From Clostridiales bacterium (GTDB taxonomy: Bacteria; Bacillota; Clostridia; Christensenellales; Aristaeellaceae), in NCBI GenBank assembly GCA_015056325.1, contig SVGL01000001.1, positions 186,001 to 250,000 of the forward strand: a stretch of 64,000 bases of DNA, in the 5' to 3' direction. Of the stretch, positions 1 through 10,383 are shown in pieces. The notes under the pieces were generated by a model. That model did no database searches. It saw nothing but the letters and a program-made list of their open reading frames with translations, and was not told the origin of the DNA. The stretch's first letter is position 1; the number at the start of each line of letters is the position of its first letter. A program made the translations under genes and the position numbers.

Positions 1-199
1 CTGCGTCTGCGCCGGCGGACAAGGCCATTCTTGCCCGGTCGGCAGGGGAGAGGATGGCTGCATCGCCCCGTTGGGTGAAAACAGTGGACATCACCACGAC
101 AACGGCATCGGCGTTGGCCAGGCGGCGAGCCTCCGCCAGGTGATGGGCGTGACCCAGGTGGAAGGGGTTGTACTCAGCAATGACGCCCACAAAGCGCAT
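1..199 (-). CDS. tmcAL: tRNA(Met) cytidine acetate ligase / nucleotidyltransferase family, N-terminal part (truncated by window edge)
   Basis: Minus-strand translation begins [38 protein letters not shown], typical of the YlbM/TmcAL family; runs off the window start. Confidence 0.8.
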   Translation of the reverse strand, partial: MRFVGVIAEYNPFHLGHAHHLAEARRLANADAVVVVMSTVFTQRGDAAILSPADRARMALSAGADA

Positions 200-224
200 G
201 GCGGCGGCCTCCTTCTTACGTTTT

Positions 225-956
225 TTAGATAGTCTCCAGCGTACCGCCTACATCGAAATGGCGCACATCCCCCTCAAAGCCGGAGAAGGAGAAACGGCTG
301 CCGTCCCTGTGGAGGACGGTGCGGACTTCCTGGCCGGGGAGAATCTCCTGGTTGTAGTTGACACAGAAGGCCTTCATGGCATGATCCCGCATAACGTCAA
401 TTCCCAGGACATTGCAGCACCAGTCCAGGTAGCGGGTGTTGTTGACGTGGCCGTTTACGTCCAGGTCGGTATATACGGGCAGACGCAGGGCTTCGATGCC
501 CTCGCCGGGGATTTCCTCCACGGTAGCGGGCATGCCCATGGGAGCGGTGAGGTCGTGGTTGTCAGGCATCATCGCGGCGATCTCGGCTGGATTGCCCATC
601 TTGCGGGTGGTAATATCAAGTACGACCCACAGGCTGCCCGCGCAGCCGATCTGATTCCCGTCAGCGTCGCGGAAGATGAAGTAGCGGGGGAAGAACACCC
701 GCCGGTTGGGCATAGGGAAGGTTTCCACGGTGATCAGCTCCCCGGAGACGGGGCAGCGCTCCAGGCGTACCTCCACACGGGTGAGTACCCAGGCAAGGTT
801 CATGGGCATGAGGCGGGTACGGCCTACCCCCAGCAGCTCGGCGTGCGCGCCGGCCATCTCCTGCATGATTTCCAGGATGGCGCTGGGCTTCATCCGGGCG
901 GTGAGGTCGGTCTGGTAGGAGGCGATGCGGAATTCTTGTGAATAGGTTTTCAGCAT
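225..956 (-). CDS. acyl-ACP thioesterase
   Basis: [45 protein letters not shown]... double hot-dog acyl-ACP thioesterase pattern; start trimmed from the longer ORF. Confidence 0.8.
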   Translation of the reverse strand: MLKTYSQEFRIASYQTDLTARMKPSAILEIMQEMAGAHAELLGVGRTRLMPMNLAWVLTRVEVRLERCPVSGELITVETFPMPNRRVFFPRYFIFRDADGNQIGCAGSLWVVLDITTRKMGNPAEIAAMMPDNHDLTAPMGMPATVEEIPGEGIEALRLPVYTDLDVNGHVNNTRYLDWCCNVLGIDVMRDHAMKAFCVNYNQEILPGQEVRTVLHRDGSRFSFSGFEGDVRHFDVGGTLETI

Positions 957-1099
957 GGGATACCGTCCTTTACAGCCAGTTTCAACGCCTATTATACCGC
1001 AGCGCTGCACGGGATGCAAGGTATGTTTTTTCTTCTGAGGACATAGAAAAAAACGGACGCGAAAAAAGCGTCCGCTTGATGGAGCAGAGCAGGAATAAA

Positions 1100-1354
1100 T
1101 CAGGCCTTGTTCTCCGCCAGTTCGGCCAGGCAGGTCTTGCAGACCAGCTTGCCCTTATAAGGGGTCACGTCGCGGGCGTCGCCGCAGAAGATGCAGGCCG
1201 GGTGGTACTTCTTCAGGACGATCTTGTCATCTTCCACAAAGATCTCGACCATATCCTTGATGCCGATATCCATGGTTCTGCGCAGCTCAATGGGCACCAC
1301 GATACGGCCCAGGGTGTCAAGCTGACGAACGACGCCGGTAGATTTCATTGCCAT
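1100..1354 (-). CDS. AbrB/SpoVT-type swapped-hairpin transcriptional regulator with C-terminal CxxC...CxxC
   Basis: MKSTGVVRQLDTLGRIVVPIELRRTMDIGIKDMVEIFVEDDKIVLKKYHPACIFCG; AGGAGG upstream of the ATG. Confidence 0.9.
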   Translation of the reverse strand: MAMKSTGVVRQLDTLGRIVVPIELRRTMDIGIKDMVEIFVEDDKIVLKKYHPACIFCGDARDVTPYKGKLVCKTCLAELAENKA

Positions 1355-1553
1355 TGGTAGCCTCCTGAATAATACTGATGAAAGATTCATTGGCTTGAAA
1401 TTGGAACCATTGCTACATAATTCTACCTGATTCGGAAGGAGTTGTCAAGAAAAAGTTTATGAATTGATACAGGAAATAGAGATGAATACAGTACTCTTTC
1501 AGACAGCGCAACAGGAGTGCCCATATTGCTTTGGAAAGGGGACAAAATGATCC

Positions 1554-2123
1554 ATGGGGAAGATCTGGATGGTATTGATGCTGGCGTCCGCCGGTGTATC
1601 GCTGATATGCGGAAGGGGCGCAATGACCTCGGAAGCACTCCTGACCAGCGGCAAGCAGGCGGTGGAGCTGATGCTGACGCTGGTGGGGACGATGACGCTA
1701 TGGAGCGGCCTGATGGAAATTCTTGTGGAGAGCGGCGATGTGCAGCGGATGGGAAAGCTGTTCCGGAAGATTCTCAGACCGTTGTTCCCGGGGCTTCATG
1801 ACGACAAGGCCTGGAATGCGATTTCCATGAATCTAAGTGCGAACCTGCTGGGATTGGGAAATGCAGCAACGCCTGCAGGCATCGAGGCGGCAAAGCGTCT
1901 GTCGGGCTTGGGTACTGCCGGGATGTCGGCGCTGGCGACGCTGCTCGTGCTGGACAATACCAGTCTGCAGCTGATCCCCACCACGGTCATCACGCTGCGG
2001 CAGGCCGCTGGTGCGGCGAATCCGGGTGATGTGTGGGGGATGACGCTGGTCATCAGCGGAGCGGCCACGGTGATTGCAGTGGTACTGATACACATTGTCC
2101 GCAGCAGGAGGCAAGGAATATGA
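1554..2123 (+). CDS. spmA: spore maturation protein A (nucleoside recognition domain)
   Basis: Hydrophobic protein with NLLGLGNAATPAGIEAAKRL motif; followed by an SpmB-like ORF. Confidence 0.85.
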   Translation: MGKIWMVLMLASAGVSLICGRGAMTSEALLTSGKQAVELMLTLVGTMTLWSGLMEILVESGDVQRMGKLFRKILRPLFPGLHDDKAWNAISMNLSANLLGLGNAATPAGIEAAKRLSGLGTAGMSALATLLVLDNTSLQLIPTTVITLRQAAGAANPGDVWGMTLVISGAATVIAVVLIHIVRSRRQGI

Positions 2124-2626
2124 ACGGCATCTCAGGGATTGCTATCGTGACAGTCGTTGGGTGCATTCTGCTGCGGGGAACGATGACGGGCTGCGATGTG
2201 TACGGGGCATTCCTGCGGGGTGCAGAGAAGGGAATGCGCAGTGCGATATCCCTGCTGCCGGCCTTGTGCGGCATGCTGCTGATGCTTGCGATGGTCAATG
2301 CTTCAGGGATGGCTGAGATGCTGCAATGGGTGATCTCCCCGGTGACCGGTGTAATGCGTCTGCCTGCAGAGGTGGCCCCGATGTTGCTGCTGCGGCCGCT
2401 GACGGGCTCAGGAAGCCTGGCAGCGCTGGAGACGATCTTTGAGACCTGCGGTCCGGACAGCCGGGCGGGAAGGATTGCCTCGGTCCTCATGGGCTCCAGC
2501 GAGACGATTTTCTACACAATGACAGTGTATCTGGGGGCGGCGGGCGTTAAAAAGCTGCCCCATGTAATGGGCATATCCCTCGCTGCATACCTGCTCAGTG
2601 CAGTTCTGTGCGGGTTTCTGATGTAG
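2120..2626 (+). CDS. spmB: spore maturation protein B
   Basis: LLRPLTGSGSLAALETIFETCGPDSRAGRIASVLMGSSETIFYTMTVYLGAAGVKK; ATGA overlap with spmA. Confidence 0.88.
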   Translation: MNGISGIAIVTVVGCILLRGTMTGCDVYGAFLRGAEKGMRSAISLLPALCGMLLMLAMVNASGMAEMLQWVISPVTGVMRLPAEVAPMLLLRPLTGSGSLAALETIFETCGPDSRAGRIASVLMGSSETIFYTMTVYLGAAGVKKLPHVMGISLAAYLLSAVLCGFLM

Positions 2627-2653
2627 TTAATTGTGCATGCAGACAAAAATGCC

Positions 2654-2682
2654 TTGAAACCGGCGCGGCATTCATGTATAAT
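2654..2682 (+). promoter_or_regulatory. sigma-A-like promoter upstream of hutP
   Basis: TTGAAA-N17-TATAAT. Confidence 0.6.
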
Positions 2683-2719
2683 GATACGCAAGAATGTCCT
2701 CCGAAGGGGGAAGGAGCTT

Positions 2720-3133
2720 ATGACCATGCCTGACAGCCGCGATGTTGCCCGTGCAGCCATTACCCTGGCTATGACCGCCAGCCGTGAGGACGAAACTGCT
2801 CAGAAGCAGCGCCTCACTACGATGGAGATCAGATCCGCCGCGTCGGATTTCGGTGGAGACTTTGTGGGCTCTGTGATGAAGATTATTGAGCGAGCGGTGG
2901 TGATTGCCAAGCGCGAGGGCCTCATCGGGGAGAAGGATCATGAGGAAGGCGCTGTCGCCGGTGCCGCCCATGACGCGGTCATGCAGGTGATCGACAAAGC
3001 GATGGGTCTGAACATCGGCGGCAAGATCGGCGTTGCCCGGGCGGAGGGCCATGTGGCGGTGGCGATCTTCTTCACCGTGGGCCTTGTGCACCTCAACGAG
3101 GTGTGCGTGGGTATGGGCCATCGCGCAGTATAA
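2720..3133 (+). CDS. hutP: HutP family protein
   Basis: 138 aa; EEGAVAGAAHDAVMQVIDKAMGLNIGGKIGVARAEGHVAVAIFFTVGLVHLNEV, HutP-like. Confidence 0.8.
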   Translation: MTMPDSRDVARAAITLAMTASREDETAQKQRLTTMEIRSAASDFGGDFVGSVMKIIERAVVIAKREGLIGEKDHEEGAVAGAAHDAVMQVIDKAMGLNIGGKIGVARAEGHVAVAIFFTVGLVHLNEVCVGMGHRAV

Positions 3134-3157
3134 CAACAAGTACAAGGAGAAAAACAT

Positions 3158-3829
3158 ATGATTTTGAATATCGCCATGGATGGCCCCGTTGGCGCGGGCA
3201 AGTCCTCCATTGCCAAGGCGGTGGCTGATCGCCTGGGTATCCTCCACCTGGACACCGGCGCCATGTACCGCGCGGTGGGTCTTTCGGCCATCCGCGCAGG
3301 GGTTGATCTGCAGGATGAAAATGCAGTCACCGAGCACACGAAGAAGATCGACGTGTCCGTTGCCCACAGTGCCACGGGTCAGCGTACCATCGTGGACGGG
3401 GAGGATGTGACCGACTTTATCCGTACGCCGGAGGTCTCCATGGCGGCGTCCACCGTGGGCAAGTATCTGGGCGTCCGCCGGGAGATGGTGGCTATCCAGC
3501 AGAAGCTGGCCGCGACCACCCCCATGCTGGTGGACGGCCGGGATATCTGTGTCCGTGTGCTGCCCAATGCCCCGGTTAAGATCTTTTTGACGGCCTCTGC
3601 GGAGGAGCGTGCCCGTCGCCGCTGGCTGCAGATGGTCGAGAAGGGCGATACTACTCCCTATGAGGATGTACTGCGTGACCTGCGCGCCCGTGACGCTCAG
3701 GACATGAACCGCGAGGTTGATCCCCTGCGCCCCACTGAGGATGCGAAGATTGTGGATACCACGAACATGAACTTTGAGCAGACAGTGGAATACATCCTCA
3801 AGATTGTGGAGGAAACGATCCATGAGTGA
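3158..3829 (+). CDS. cmk: (d)CMP kinase
   Basis: IAMDGPVGAGKSSIAKAVADRLGILHLDTGAMYRAV; VDGRDI. Confidence 0.95.
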   Translation: MILNIAMDGPVGAGKSSIAKAVADRLGILHLDTGAMYRAVGLSAIRAGVDLQDENAVTEHTKKIDVSVAHSATGQRTIVDGEDVTDFIRTPEVSMAASTVGKYLGVRREMVAIQQKLAATTPMLVDGRDICVRVLPNAPVKIFLTASAEERARRRWLQMVEKGDTTPYEDVLRDLRARDAQDMNREVDPLRPTEDAKIVDTTNMNFEQTVEYILKIVEETIHE

Positions 3830-4484
3830 ACTGAAGAAACAGGACAAGACCCTGTCCAAACCTGCTGATACCAACAAGCCTTCTAAGGTCTACTCTGTGG
3901 TGCTGGCGGCGGCCCGGGTGCTGCTCAAGACCATTCTGCCGGTCAAGTACCACGGCCTGGAGCATGTCAGCGATATGAAGGCGCCCTACATTCTCATGGC
4001 GAATCACACCACCATGCTGGATCCCTTCATGATGGCGGTGGCGATCCCCCAGTACCAGATCCGCTTCATCGGCAAGAAGGAGCTGTGGAAGATCAAGCCC
4101 TTCGCCTGGTTTGCCAATCAGATCCGTGCCATTCCAGTGGACCGCCACAACACGGACATGGAAGCCATGCGCGCCTGCATGCGCGTCACCCGTGAGGGCC
4201 ACGTGCTGGGCATCTTCCCTGAGGGCACCCGTCATCATGAGGGCTTGATGACCGAGCTGGAGAGCGGCGTGGCGATGATTGCGCTGCGCTCCAAGGTGCC
4301 GCTGGTGCCGGTGTATATTGCAGGCAAGCTGGGGCTGTTCCGCACGCTGCATGTGTACGTGGGGGAGCCCATCCTGATGGACGACCTGCGGGCTGAGGGA
4401 ATCAACACCCAGACCTGCCAGGCGCTGCTGGGCCGCATCACCGAGACCTACGCTGCCCTGGATGCGGCACGCCCGGAAGCGTGA
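3822..4484 (+). CDS. plsC: 1-acyl-sn-glycerol-3-phosphate acyltransferase
   Basis: NHTTMLDPF and FPEGTR acyltransferase motifs; overlaps the cmk stop. Confidence 0.9.
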   Translation: MSELKKQDKTLSKPADTNKPSKVYSVVLAAARVLLKTILPVKYHGLEHVSDMKAPYILMANHTTMLDPFMMAVAIPQYQIRFIGKKELWKIKPFAWFANQIRAIPVDRHNTDMEAMRACMRVTREGHVLGIFPEGTRHHEGLMTELESGVAMIALRSKVPLVPVYIAGKLGLFRTLHVYVGEPILMDDLRAEGINTQTCQALLGRITETYAALDAARPEA

Positions 4485-4632
4485 TAACAAAAACAGGCCG
4501 CCGAGCAGTAAGCACCGGAGGTCTGTTTCTGTTTGTAGAAAAAATTTTTGAAAAAATTGCGTGAAGAAGAAGGAATTCCGCAATTTGCAGCGAATATGAG
4601 TCTAACAGCAAGTTTGCGAAAGGAAGCTGTTC

Positions 4633-6582
4633 ATGCCACTTGAGGTCGCTCAACACGCCGGATTCTGCATGGGTGTACGCCGTGCGGTCGAAGCAGCCAT
4701 GAAGGTTGCCGCCACGGATGTACCCTCCTGTACCCTCGGCGCGCTGATTCATAACCCCACGGTGGTGGACATGCTTCGTGAACATGGCGTTCCAGCGATT
4801 TCCAGCCCTGAAGAGGCCGACGGCCGCCAGGTGCTGATCCGTAGCCACGGCGTCTCGCCGGATGTGCTCTGTGATCTTGAGGCGCGGGGATGCATGGTGC
4901 TTGACCTGACCTGCCCCTTTGTGGACAGGCTCCACCGCATCGTTGCCGAGGGCACGGCGGACGGTACACCCGTCATTATGGTGGGCGAAAGAGAGCACCC
5001 CGAGGTGAAGGGTACCTGCGGCTGGGCGAAGGGCGACATCTATGTTGTTGCCACGCCTGAGGAGGCTGCTGAGCTTCCCGAGTTGCCCAAGGCGGTTGCA
5101 GCTGCCCAGACAACTTTTCCGCCGGACCGGTGGGAAGCAATCGTTGAGGTGCTGCGGATGCGGGTAGGGGAGCTGCAGGAGCACAATACCATCTGCAATG
5201 CCACGGCGACCCGTCAACGGGAGGCCCGTGAGCTGGCTGCCCGCGCTGACGCGATGATCGTTGTCGGCGGTCGAGAGAGTGCAAACACGCAAAAGCTGTA
5301 CGCGGCCTGCAAGGCGCTGTGTCCGCGGACCATTCTGGTAGAGCGCGCGGCGGAGATTCCGCCTGCCTTTGCAAATATTAATTCCGAATTCATTGGAATT
5401 ACCGCCGGGGCCTCAACCCCCGACGGTTCACTTAAGGAGGTTGTAACCCAAATGACCGACATGCAGAACACCGAGTTTACCATGGATGCCGTCGTGGCGA
5501 GCCTGACCCGCATCCGCGCCGGCCAGACCGTCACCGGTAAGGTTGTGCAGATCACCGAGGACGAAGTCTGCGTCAACATCGGCTACAAGGCCGACGGCAT
5601 CATCAAGCGCGCCGACCTGACCCAGGAAGACGTCAACCTGGACGACGAGATCGAAGCCGAGATCGTCAAGGTCAACGACGGCGAGGGCAACGTGGTTCTG
5701 TCCCAGCGCAACATCGTTAACCGCAAGGCCTGGGAGGCCCTGCTGGCCAAGCACGAGAACGGCGAGTACGTTGTCGGCACAGGCAAGGAGGCCGTCAAGG
5801 GCGGCCTGATCTGCGACGTGGAGGGCGTTCGTGCCTTCGTGCCTGCTTCCCAGCTGGCTCAGCACTACGTCGAGAAGATCGCTGACTTCGTTGGCAAGGA
5901 AATGAAGCTGAAGATCATCGAGGTCGACAAGCAGAAGAAGCGCATCGTCGCTTCCCGCAAGCAGGTCATCGCTGAGGAGACCGCCGCTCGCGAAGAAGAA
6001 GCTTGGGGCCGTCTGGAAGAGGGCATCATCATCCACGGTATCGTCCGTCGTCTGTCCGCCTTTGGCGCGTTCGTCGACGTGGGCGGCGTGGACGGCCTGA
6101 TCCATATCACCGACCTGTCCTGGGGCCGCATCTCTCATCCCAATGAGGTAGTCAAGCCCAACCAGGAAGTGGACGTCAAGATCCTGTCCCTGGATCGCGA
6201 GCGCAAGCGCATCCAGCTGGGCTACAAGCAGCTGATGCCCCGTCCCTGGGACAATGCCGCTGAGATGTATCCCGAAGGCGCCATCGTTGAGGGCAAGGTT
6301 GTCCGCATCACCGACTTCGGTGCTTTCGTGGAGCTGCAGCCTGGCTTGGACGGCCTGGTGCACATCTCCCAGTGCGCTCCCACCCGCGTGAACAAGGTCG
6401 AGGACGCTGTCCAGGTCGGCCAGGTTGTCCGCGTGAAGGTTCTGTCCGTTGACACCGAGAAGAAGCGTATTTCCCTGTCCATCCGTCAGGCTGTGGAAGA
6501 GGAGTTCGCCTTCGAAGAGGTCGAGGAGCTGGAGCCCGTGGCTGTCGATGTCGAGGCTGTTGCCGAGGAGATCGCTGAGTAA
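4633..6582 (+). CDS. ispH: 4-hydroxy-3-methylbut-2-enyl diphosphate reductase / S1 RNA-binding (ribosomal protein S1) fusion
   Basis: N-terminal LytB/IspH ([16 protein letters not shown]... SHGV ... [10 protein letters not shown]) in one frame with multiple S1 domains ([28 protein letters not shown]...). Confidence 0.93.
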   Translation: MPLEVAQHAGFCMGVRRAVEAAMKVAATDVPSCTLGALIHNPTVVDMLREHGVPAISSPEEADGRQVLIRSHGVSPDVLCDLEARGCMVLDLTCPFVDRLHRIVAEGTADGTPVIMVGEREHPEVKGTCGWAKGDIYVVATPEEAAELPELPKAVAAAQTTFPPDRWEAIVEVLRMRVGELQEHNTICNATATRQREARELAARADAMIVVGGRESANTQKLYAACKALCPRTILVERAAEIPPAFANINSEFIGITAGASTPDGSLKEVVTQMTDMQNTEFTMDAVVASLTRIRAGQTVTGKVVQITEDEVCVNIGYKADGIIKRADLTQEDVNLDDEIEAEIVKVNDGEGNVVLSQRNIVNRKAWEALLAKHENGEYVVGTGKEAVKGGLICDVEGVRAFVPASQLAQHYVEKIADFVGKEMKLKIIEVDKQKKRIVASRKQVIAEETAAREEEAWGRLEEGIIIHGIVRRLSAFGAFVDVGGVDGLIHITDLSWGRISHPNEVVKPNQEVDVKILSLDRERKRIQLGYKQLMPRPWDNAAEMYPEGAIVEGKVVRITDFGAFVELQPGLDGLVHISQCAPTRVNKVEDAVQVGQVVRVKVLSVDTEKKRISLSIRQAVEEEFAFEEVEELEPVAVDVEAVAEEIAE

Positions 6583-6605
6583 TCACATGTTCAACTGAAC
6601 ACATT

Positions 6606-6640
6606 GCAGGAGACAGGGTTGACCTGCCTCCTGTTTTTTG
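6606..6640 (+). terminator. intrinsic terminator after ispH-S1
   Basis: GGAGACAGG...CCTGCCTCC hairpin followed by TGTTTTTTG. Confidence 0.65.
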
Positions 6641-6781
6641 CGCCGAATTAAAGAAGTGATATCTGAGCAAAATGTACAAAAGCAAATATTTCTGAAACCA
6701 TCTTTATCCTGCTTGGAAGAGAGGGATATAAAACGTTTTCGTGGAGAATCAACAAAAACACGAAAAACGCACGATAGCCCC

Positions 6782-6810
6782 TTGCGACTGTGTGAAAAAG
6801 ATGGTAGAAT
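6782..6810 (+). promoter_or_regulatory. sigma-A-like promoter upstream of purC
   Basis: TTGCGA-N17-TAGAAT. Confidence 0.5.
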
Positions 6811-6883
6811 AGCATATTATCCGGCGAAGTGGACGCATTGTTCGTCTTTTCGGCCTTCAATCATGAGCAGGGAGCGTGCCGCA

Positions 6884-7594
6884 ATGGTGGAGATTGGCAA
6901 GCTGATTTCGGAAGGTAAGGGCAAGCGAGTCTACGAAACGAACGACCCCAAGACTGCGGTTGTCTATTTCAAGGACGAGGCGCTGGCTTATCACGGCCTC
7001 AAGCGCGGCCGCATCCTGGGTAAGGGTGAGGTCAACAATACCGTGTGTGCCCACCTGTATCGGATGCTGGCGGAGAAGGGGATCGAGAATCACTTCATTG
7101 AGAAGCTGGACGCGCGGCAGTCCTTGGTGAAGCGGGCGGAGATCATTCCCATTACCATCAAGGTACGCAATCGCGTGGCGGGCTCCCTTGGCGCGCGAAT
7201 CGGCATGGAAACCGGCGCAAAGCTGGACTCAACGATTGTCGAGATCGTACTGCGCGACGAATATCTGGAAAATCCTGTTATCAATAAGACGCACATCCTG
7301 GCCATGCATCTGGCAACCGGTGATGAAGTCGACTTTATGGTGGAGACTTCCCTGAAGATCAACGAAATCCTGACCGAGTACATGGCGGATATAGGTGTTG
7401 AGCTGGTGGACTTCAAGCTGGAGTACGGCCGCTATGAGGGCCGCGTTCTGCTGGTGGATGAGATCGACGCGGATACCTCCCGCTTCTGGGACGCCCGCAC
7501 CCATGAGCCCATGGACATCGACCGTTTCCGCCGTGATCTGGGCAATGTGGAGCAGGCTTATCAGGATCTGCTTCAGCGCATGATGGGAGACTGA
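6884..7594 (+). CDS. purC: phosphoribosylaminoimidazolesuccinocarboxamide synthase
   Basis: ISEGKGKRVYETNDPKTAVVYFKDEALAYHGLKRG; SAICAR synthetase motifs; start trimmed. Confidence 0.93.
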   Translation: MVEIGKLISEGKGKRVYETNDPKTAVVYFKDEALAYHGLKRGRILGKGEVNNTVCAHLYRMLAEKGIENHFIEKLDARQSLVKRAEIIPITIKVRNRVAGSLGARIGMETGAKLDSTIVEIVLRDEYLENPVINKTHILAMHLATGDEVDFMVETSLKINEILTEYMADIGVELVDFKLEYGRYEGRVLLVDEIDADTSRFWDARTHEPMDIDRFRRDLGNVEQAYQDLLQRMMGD

Positions 7595-7607
7595 GAATCG
7601 CATATAT

Positions 7608-7636
7608 ACGCCGCAGACTGCTTTCTGCGGCGTTTT
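7608..7636 (+). terminator. intrinsic terminator after purC
   Basis: CGCCGCAGA-ctgctt-TCTGCGGCG followed by TTTTCC. Confidence 0.65.
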
Positions 7637-7740
7637 CCTTATATTTGAGGATTTGCCGGAAAGCAAATCTTGCATTTTTCCTTCATCTGATGTATACTGT
7701 ATCAGTAAAATTATGCTCCAAATCAAGGAGGTTCATGATA

Positions 7741-8075
7741 TGAAGCTGATTATCGCCATCGTTCAGGACGAAGACAGCTCCCGCCTGGTCAACCAACTGA
7801 TGAAGAACGGCTATGGTGTGACCAAGCTGGCCACAACCGGCGGTTTCCTGCGTGCCGGCAATACTACGCTTCTCATTGGTGTGGACGATGAGAAGATGTC
7901 CGCGGTGATGAAGATCATCGAGGATGTGTGCAAATCCCGCAAGCAGATGACTGCTGCTCCGTCTACCATGGGCAGCATGGGCGGTATGCCCGGCGCTGCG
8001 TCCTACCCGGTGGAAGTAACTGTCGGCGGTGCGACGGTGTTCGTGCTGACGGTGGATCAGTTTATCAAGCTGTAA
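7741..8075 (+). CDS. PII-like cyclic-di-AMP receptor (DarA/PstA)
   Basis: MKLIIAIVQDEDSSRLVNQLMKNGYGVTKLATTGGFLRAGNTTLLIGVDDEK. Confidence 0.9.
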
Positions 8076-8085
8076 GGGGTCATCA

Positions 8086-9132
8086 ATGCCTTCTGCAGAA
8101 GCAAACACGGCCATTAAGCCCGTCCTGTCCGACTTCAAGGGGCAGGGCGCGCTTTACGATGGTCTGATCCGGACGCTGGATGACGGCACCTTTGTGCATG
8201 CATATCTCATCAGCGGCGCCTCCGGCATGGGAAAACGTACCCTGGCGCGGCTGATGGCTCAGCACCTCCTCTGTATGGGCGGGAAGAAGCCCTGCGGCGC
8301 ATGTCCAAGCTGTATTCAGGTGCGGGAGAGCAATCATCCGGACGTGATTACCGTCACGCCTGGCAAACCTCTTTCGCCGGAGGTCAAAGCCGGTATGGCT
8401 GGTATCCCGGTGGATGAAATCCGCTATGTGAACAGCCTGGTCGGCCAGCATACCTTTGTGGGCGGACGGCGCGTGGTGATCATTGAGCGGGCGGAGAAGA
8501 TGAATGCTCCTGCCCAAAACGCGCTGCTCAAGACCTTGGAAGAACCCCTGGCTGGCACGGTCTTCCTGCTGCTGACGGAATCCCCGGAGCTGCTGCTGCC
8601 CACCATCGTCAGCCGGTGTCGGGCGCTCAAGCTTCACCCCTGGCCGGACGAGGTCATCCTCAATGCCCTGCGTATGCACAGTGTTGAGGATGCAATGGCG
8701 AAGAAGGCGCTTTCCGTCTGCGGCGGCAGCATCGGACAGGCCATCGCCGTTGCTGCGGACGAGAGCTACTGGCAGCGCCGTCGGGACGTGATGCAGGATT
8801 TCTTCGGCATCAGCGCCCGTGTGGATATTTTGAAGATCTCCAGTGCCTGGAAGGATCGCAAGGATGAGTCCGATGCGCTCCTGAATGATGTGGAGGACAT
8901 GCTGCGCACGCTGATGCTGGTGCGCTTCAAAAAGCAGGATGAGAGCCTGCTGGCCGATTATCCCGACGCATGGCAGCGTCTGGCCCGGGAAGGGGAGCTG
9001 CCGTCGTTTATGAAGCTCATGGATGCGGTGACGCAGGCGCGCCGCATGCGAGCAAATCAAGTGACCTGGCAGGCGGTGGTGGAACAGCTGCTGCTGAGCC
9101 TGATGGAGGAAAAAAGCAAATGGTCAATGTGA
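8086..9132 (+). CDS. holB: DNA polymerase III delta prime subunit
   Basis: AYLISGASGMGKRTLARLMAQHLLC, CGACPSC zinc motif, APAQNALLKTLEEP. Confidence 0.9.
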   Translation: MPSAEANTAIKPVLSDFKGQGALYDGLIRTLDDGTFVHAYLISGASGMGKRTLARLMAQHLLCMGGKKPCGACPSCIQVRESNHPDVITVTPGKPLSPEVKAGMAGIPVDEIRYVNSLVGQHTFVGGRRVVIIERAEKMNAPAQNALLKTLEEPLAGTVFLLLTESPELLLPTIVSRCRALKLHPWPDEVILNALRMHSVEDAMAKKALSVCGGSIGQAIAVAADESYWQRRRDVMQDFFGISARVDILKISSAWKDRKDESDALLNDVEDMLRTLMLVRFKKQDESLLADYPDAWQRLAREGELPSFMKLMDAVTQARRMRANQVTWQAVVEQLLLSLMEEKSKWSM

Positions 9133-10289
9133 TTGGCGTTCGTTTTGAGAACGCCGGCAAGCTGTATTTTTTTGATCCCGGTGAGCTCTGGCCCACTCCT
9201 GGGGATTATGTGCTGGTGGAGACCTCCCGCGGCGTGGAGTTCGGCGAGGTGGTGACAGGCATCAAGGAGATTGACGATTCCACCCTGCAGAGCCCCCTCA
9301 AGCCCGTGGTGCGCATCGCCAGTGCGGAGGACATCCAGCACAACAAGGACAACAAAGCGGCTCAGCGCGAGGCCTACGAGGTCTGCCAGAAGAAGATCGC
9401 TGAGCACAAGCTGGACATGAAGCTGGTGAGCGTGGAGTACACCTTCGACAATTCGAAGATCCTTTTCTACTTCACCGCCAACGGCCGCGTGGACTTCCGC
9501 AGCCTGGTCAAGGATTTGGCCGGCGTGTTCAAGACCCGCATTGAGCTGCGTCAGATCGGCGTGCGCGATGAGGCGAAGATGCTGGGCGGTCTGGGCGTCT
9601 GCGGCCGCCCCATCTGCTGCGGTACCTTCCTGGGGGACTTCCAGCCCGTGTCCATCAAGATGGCCAAGGAGCAGAACCTCTCCCTCAACCCTACCAAGAT
9701 TTCCGGCGTGTGCGGCCGATTGATGTGCTGTCTGAAGTACGAGCAGGATCAGTACGAGGCCACCCGCAAGAAGATGCCCAAGGTCGGCAAGGAGGTTATC
9801 ACTCCCGACGGTCCCGGTGTGGTGTGGGACCTGAACATCATCAAGGAAACCGTCAAGGTGCGCATCCAGAAGGGTGACTCCAGCGAGCTGAAGGATTTCC
9901 CCATGGAAGAAGTGCAGCGCCCCGGTGCGGCCAGTCCCCGCCGCGAAGAGACTGCTGCTCCTGTTGAGACCGCCGAAGCGCCCGCTGCTGATGTGCAGGA
10001 AGAAGCGGTTGAATCCCAACAGCCCCGCCCCCGCAAAGAGCGTCCTGCCCGTGAGGAGCGCAAGCCCCGCCGCGAGGAAGGGGAGAAGCAGGAGCAGCCT
10101 GAGCGCCGCGAAAAGCGCCGTCCCCAGCAGGAGAAGGCTGTGGCCAAGGTTGAGGAGAAGGTTGCCGAAAATTCCAATGAGCCTGTGAAGGCCGAGCCTG
10201 CTGCGCAAGAAAGCAAGCCCGCTGTCAGTCCTTGGAAAGCTGCGCTGGAAAAGGCCATGAAGGAAGCCGGAAACAATGGAAATACCTAA
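9120..10289 (+). CDS. ricT: PSP1/RicT (YaaT) domain protein with long charged C-terminal tail
   Basis: MVNVIGVRFENAGKLYFFDPGELWPTPGDYVLVETSRGVEFGEVV; CGRPICCGTFL; CGRLMCCLKYE; low-complexity Glu/Arg/Pro-rich tail. Confidence 0.88.
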   Translation: MVNVIGVRFENAGKLYFFDPGELWPTPGDYVLVETSRGVEFGEVVTGIKEIDDSTLQSPLKPVVRIASAEDIQHNKDNKAAQREAYEVCQKKIAEHKLDMKLVSVEYTFDNSKILFYFTANGRVDFRSLVKDLAGVFKTRIELRQIGVRDEAKMLGGLGVCGRPICCGTFLGDFQPVSIKMAKEQNLSLNPTKISGVCGRLMCCLKYEQDQYEATRKKMPKVGKEVITPDGPGVVWDLNIIKETVKVRIQKGDSSELKDFPMEEVQRPGAASPRREETAAPVETAEAPAADVQEEAVESQQPRPRKERPAREERKPRREEGEKQEQPERREKRRPQQEKAVAKVEEKVAENSNEPVKAEPAAQESKPAVSPWKAALEKAMKEAGNNGNT

Positions 10290-10383
10290 TTTTCATTTAA
10301 GTAAGTGTTGACTAACCAAAGGTAACAGGTGTATCATAACATTAGCCTCGACATATGTCGAAATATATAGGAGGTAACGAATT

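Noticed and set aside
4633-6582. IspH-S1 fusion as a novel gene fusion
   Set aside because: IspH/S1 fusions are already known in Clostridia; only the possible internal start is reported.
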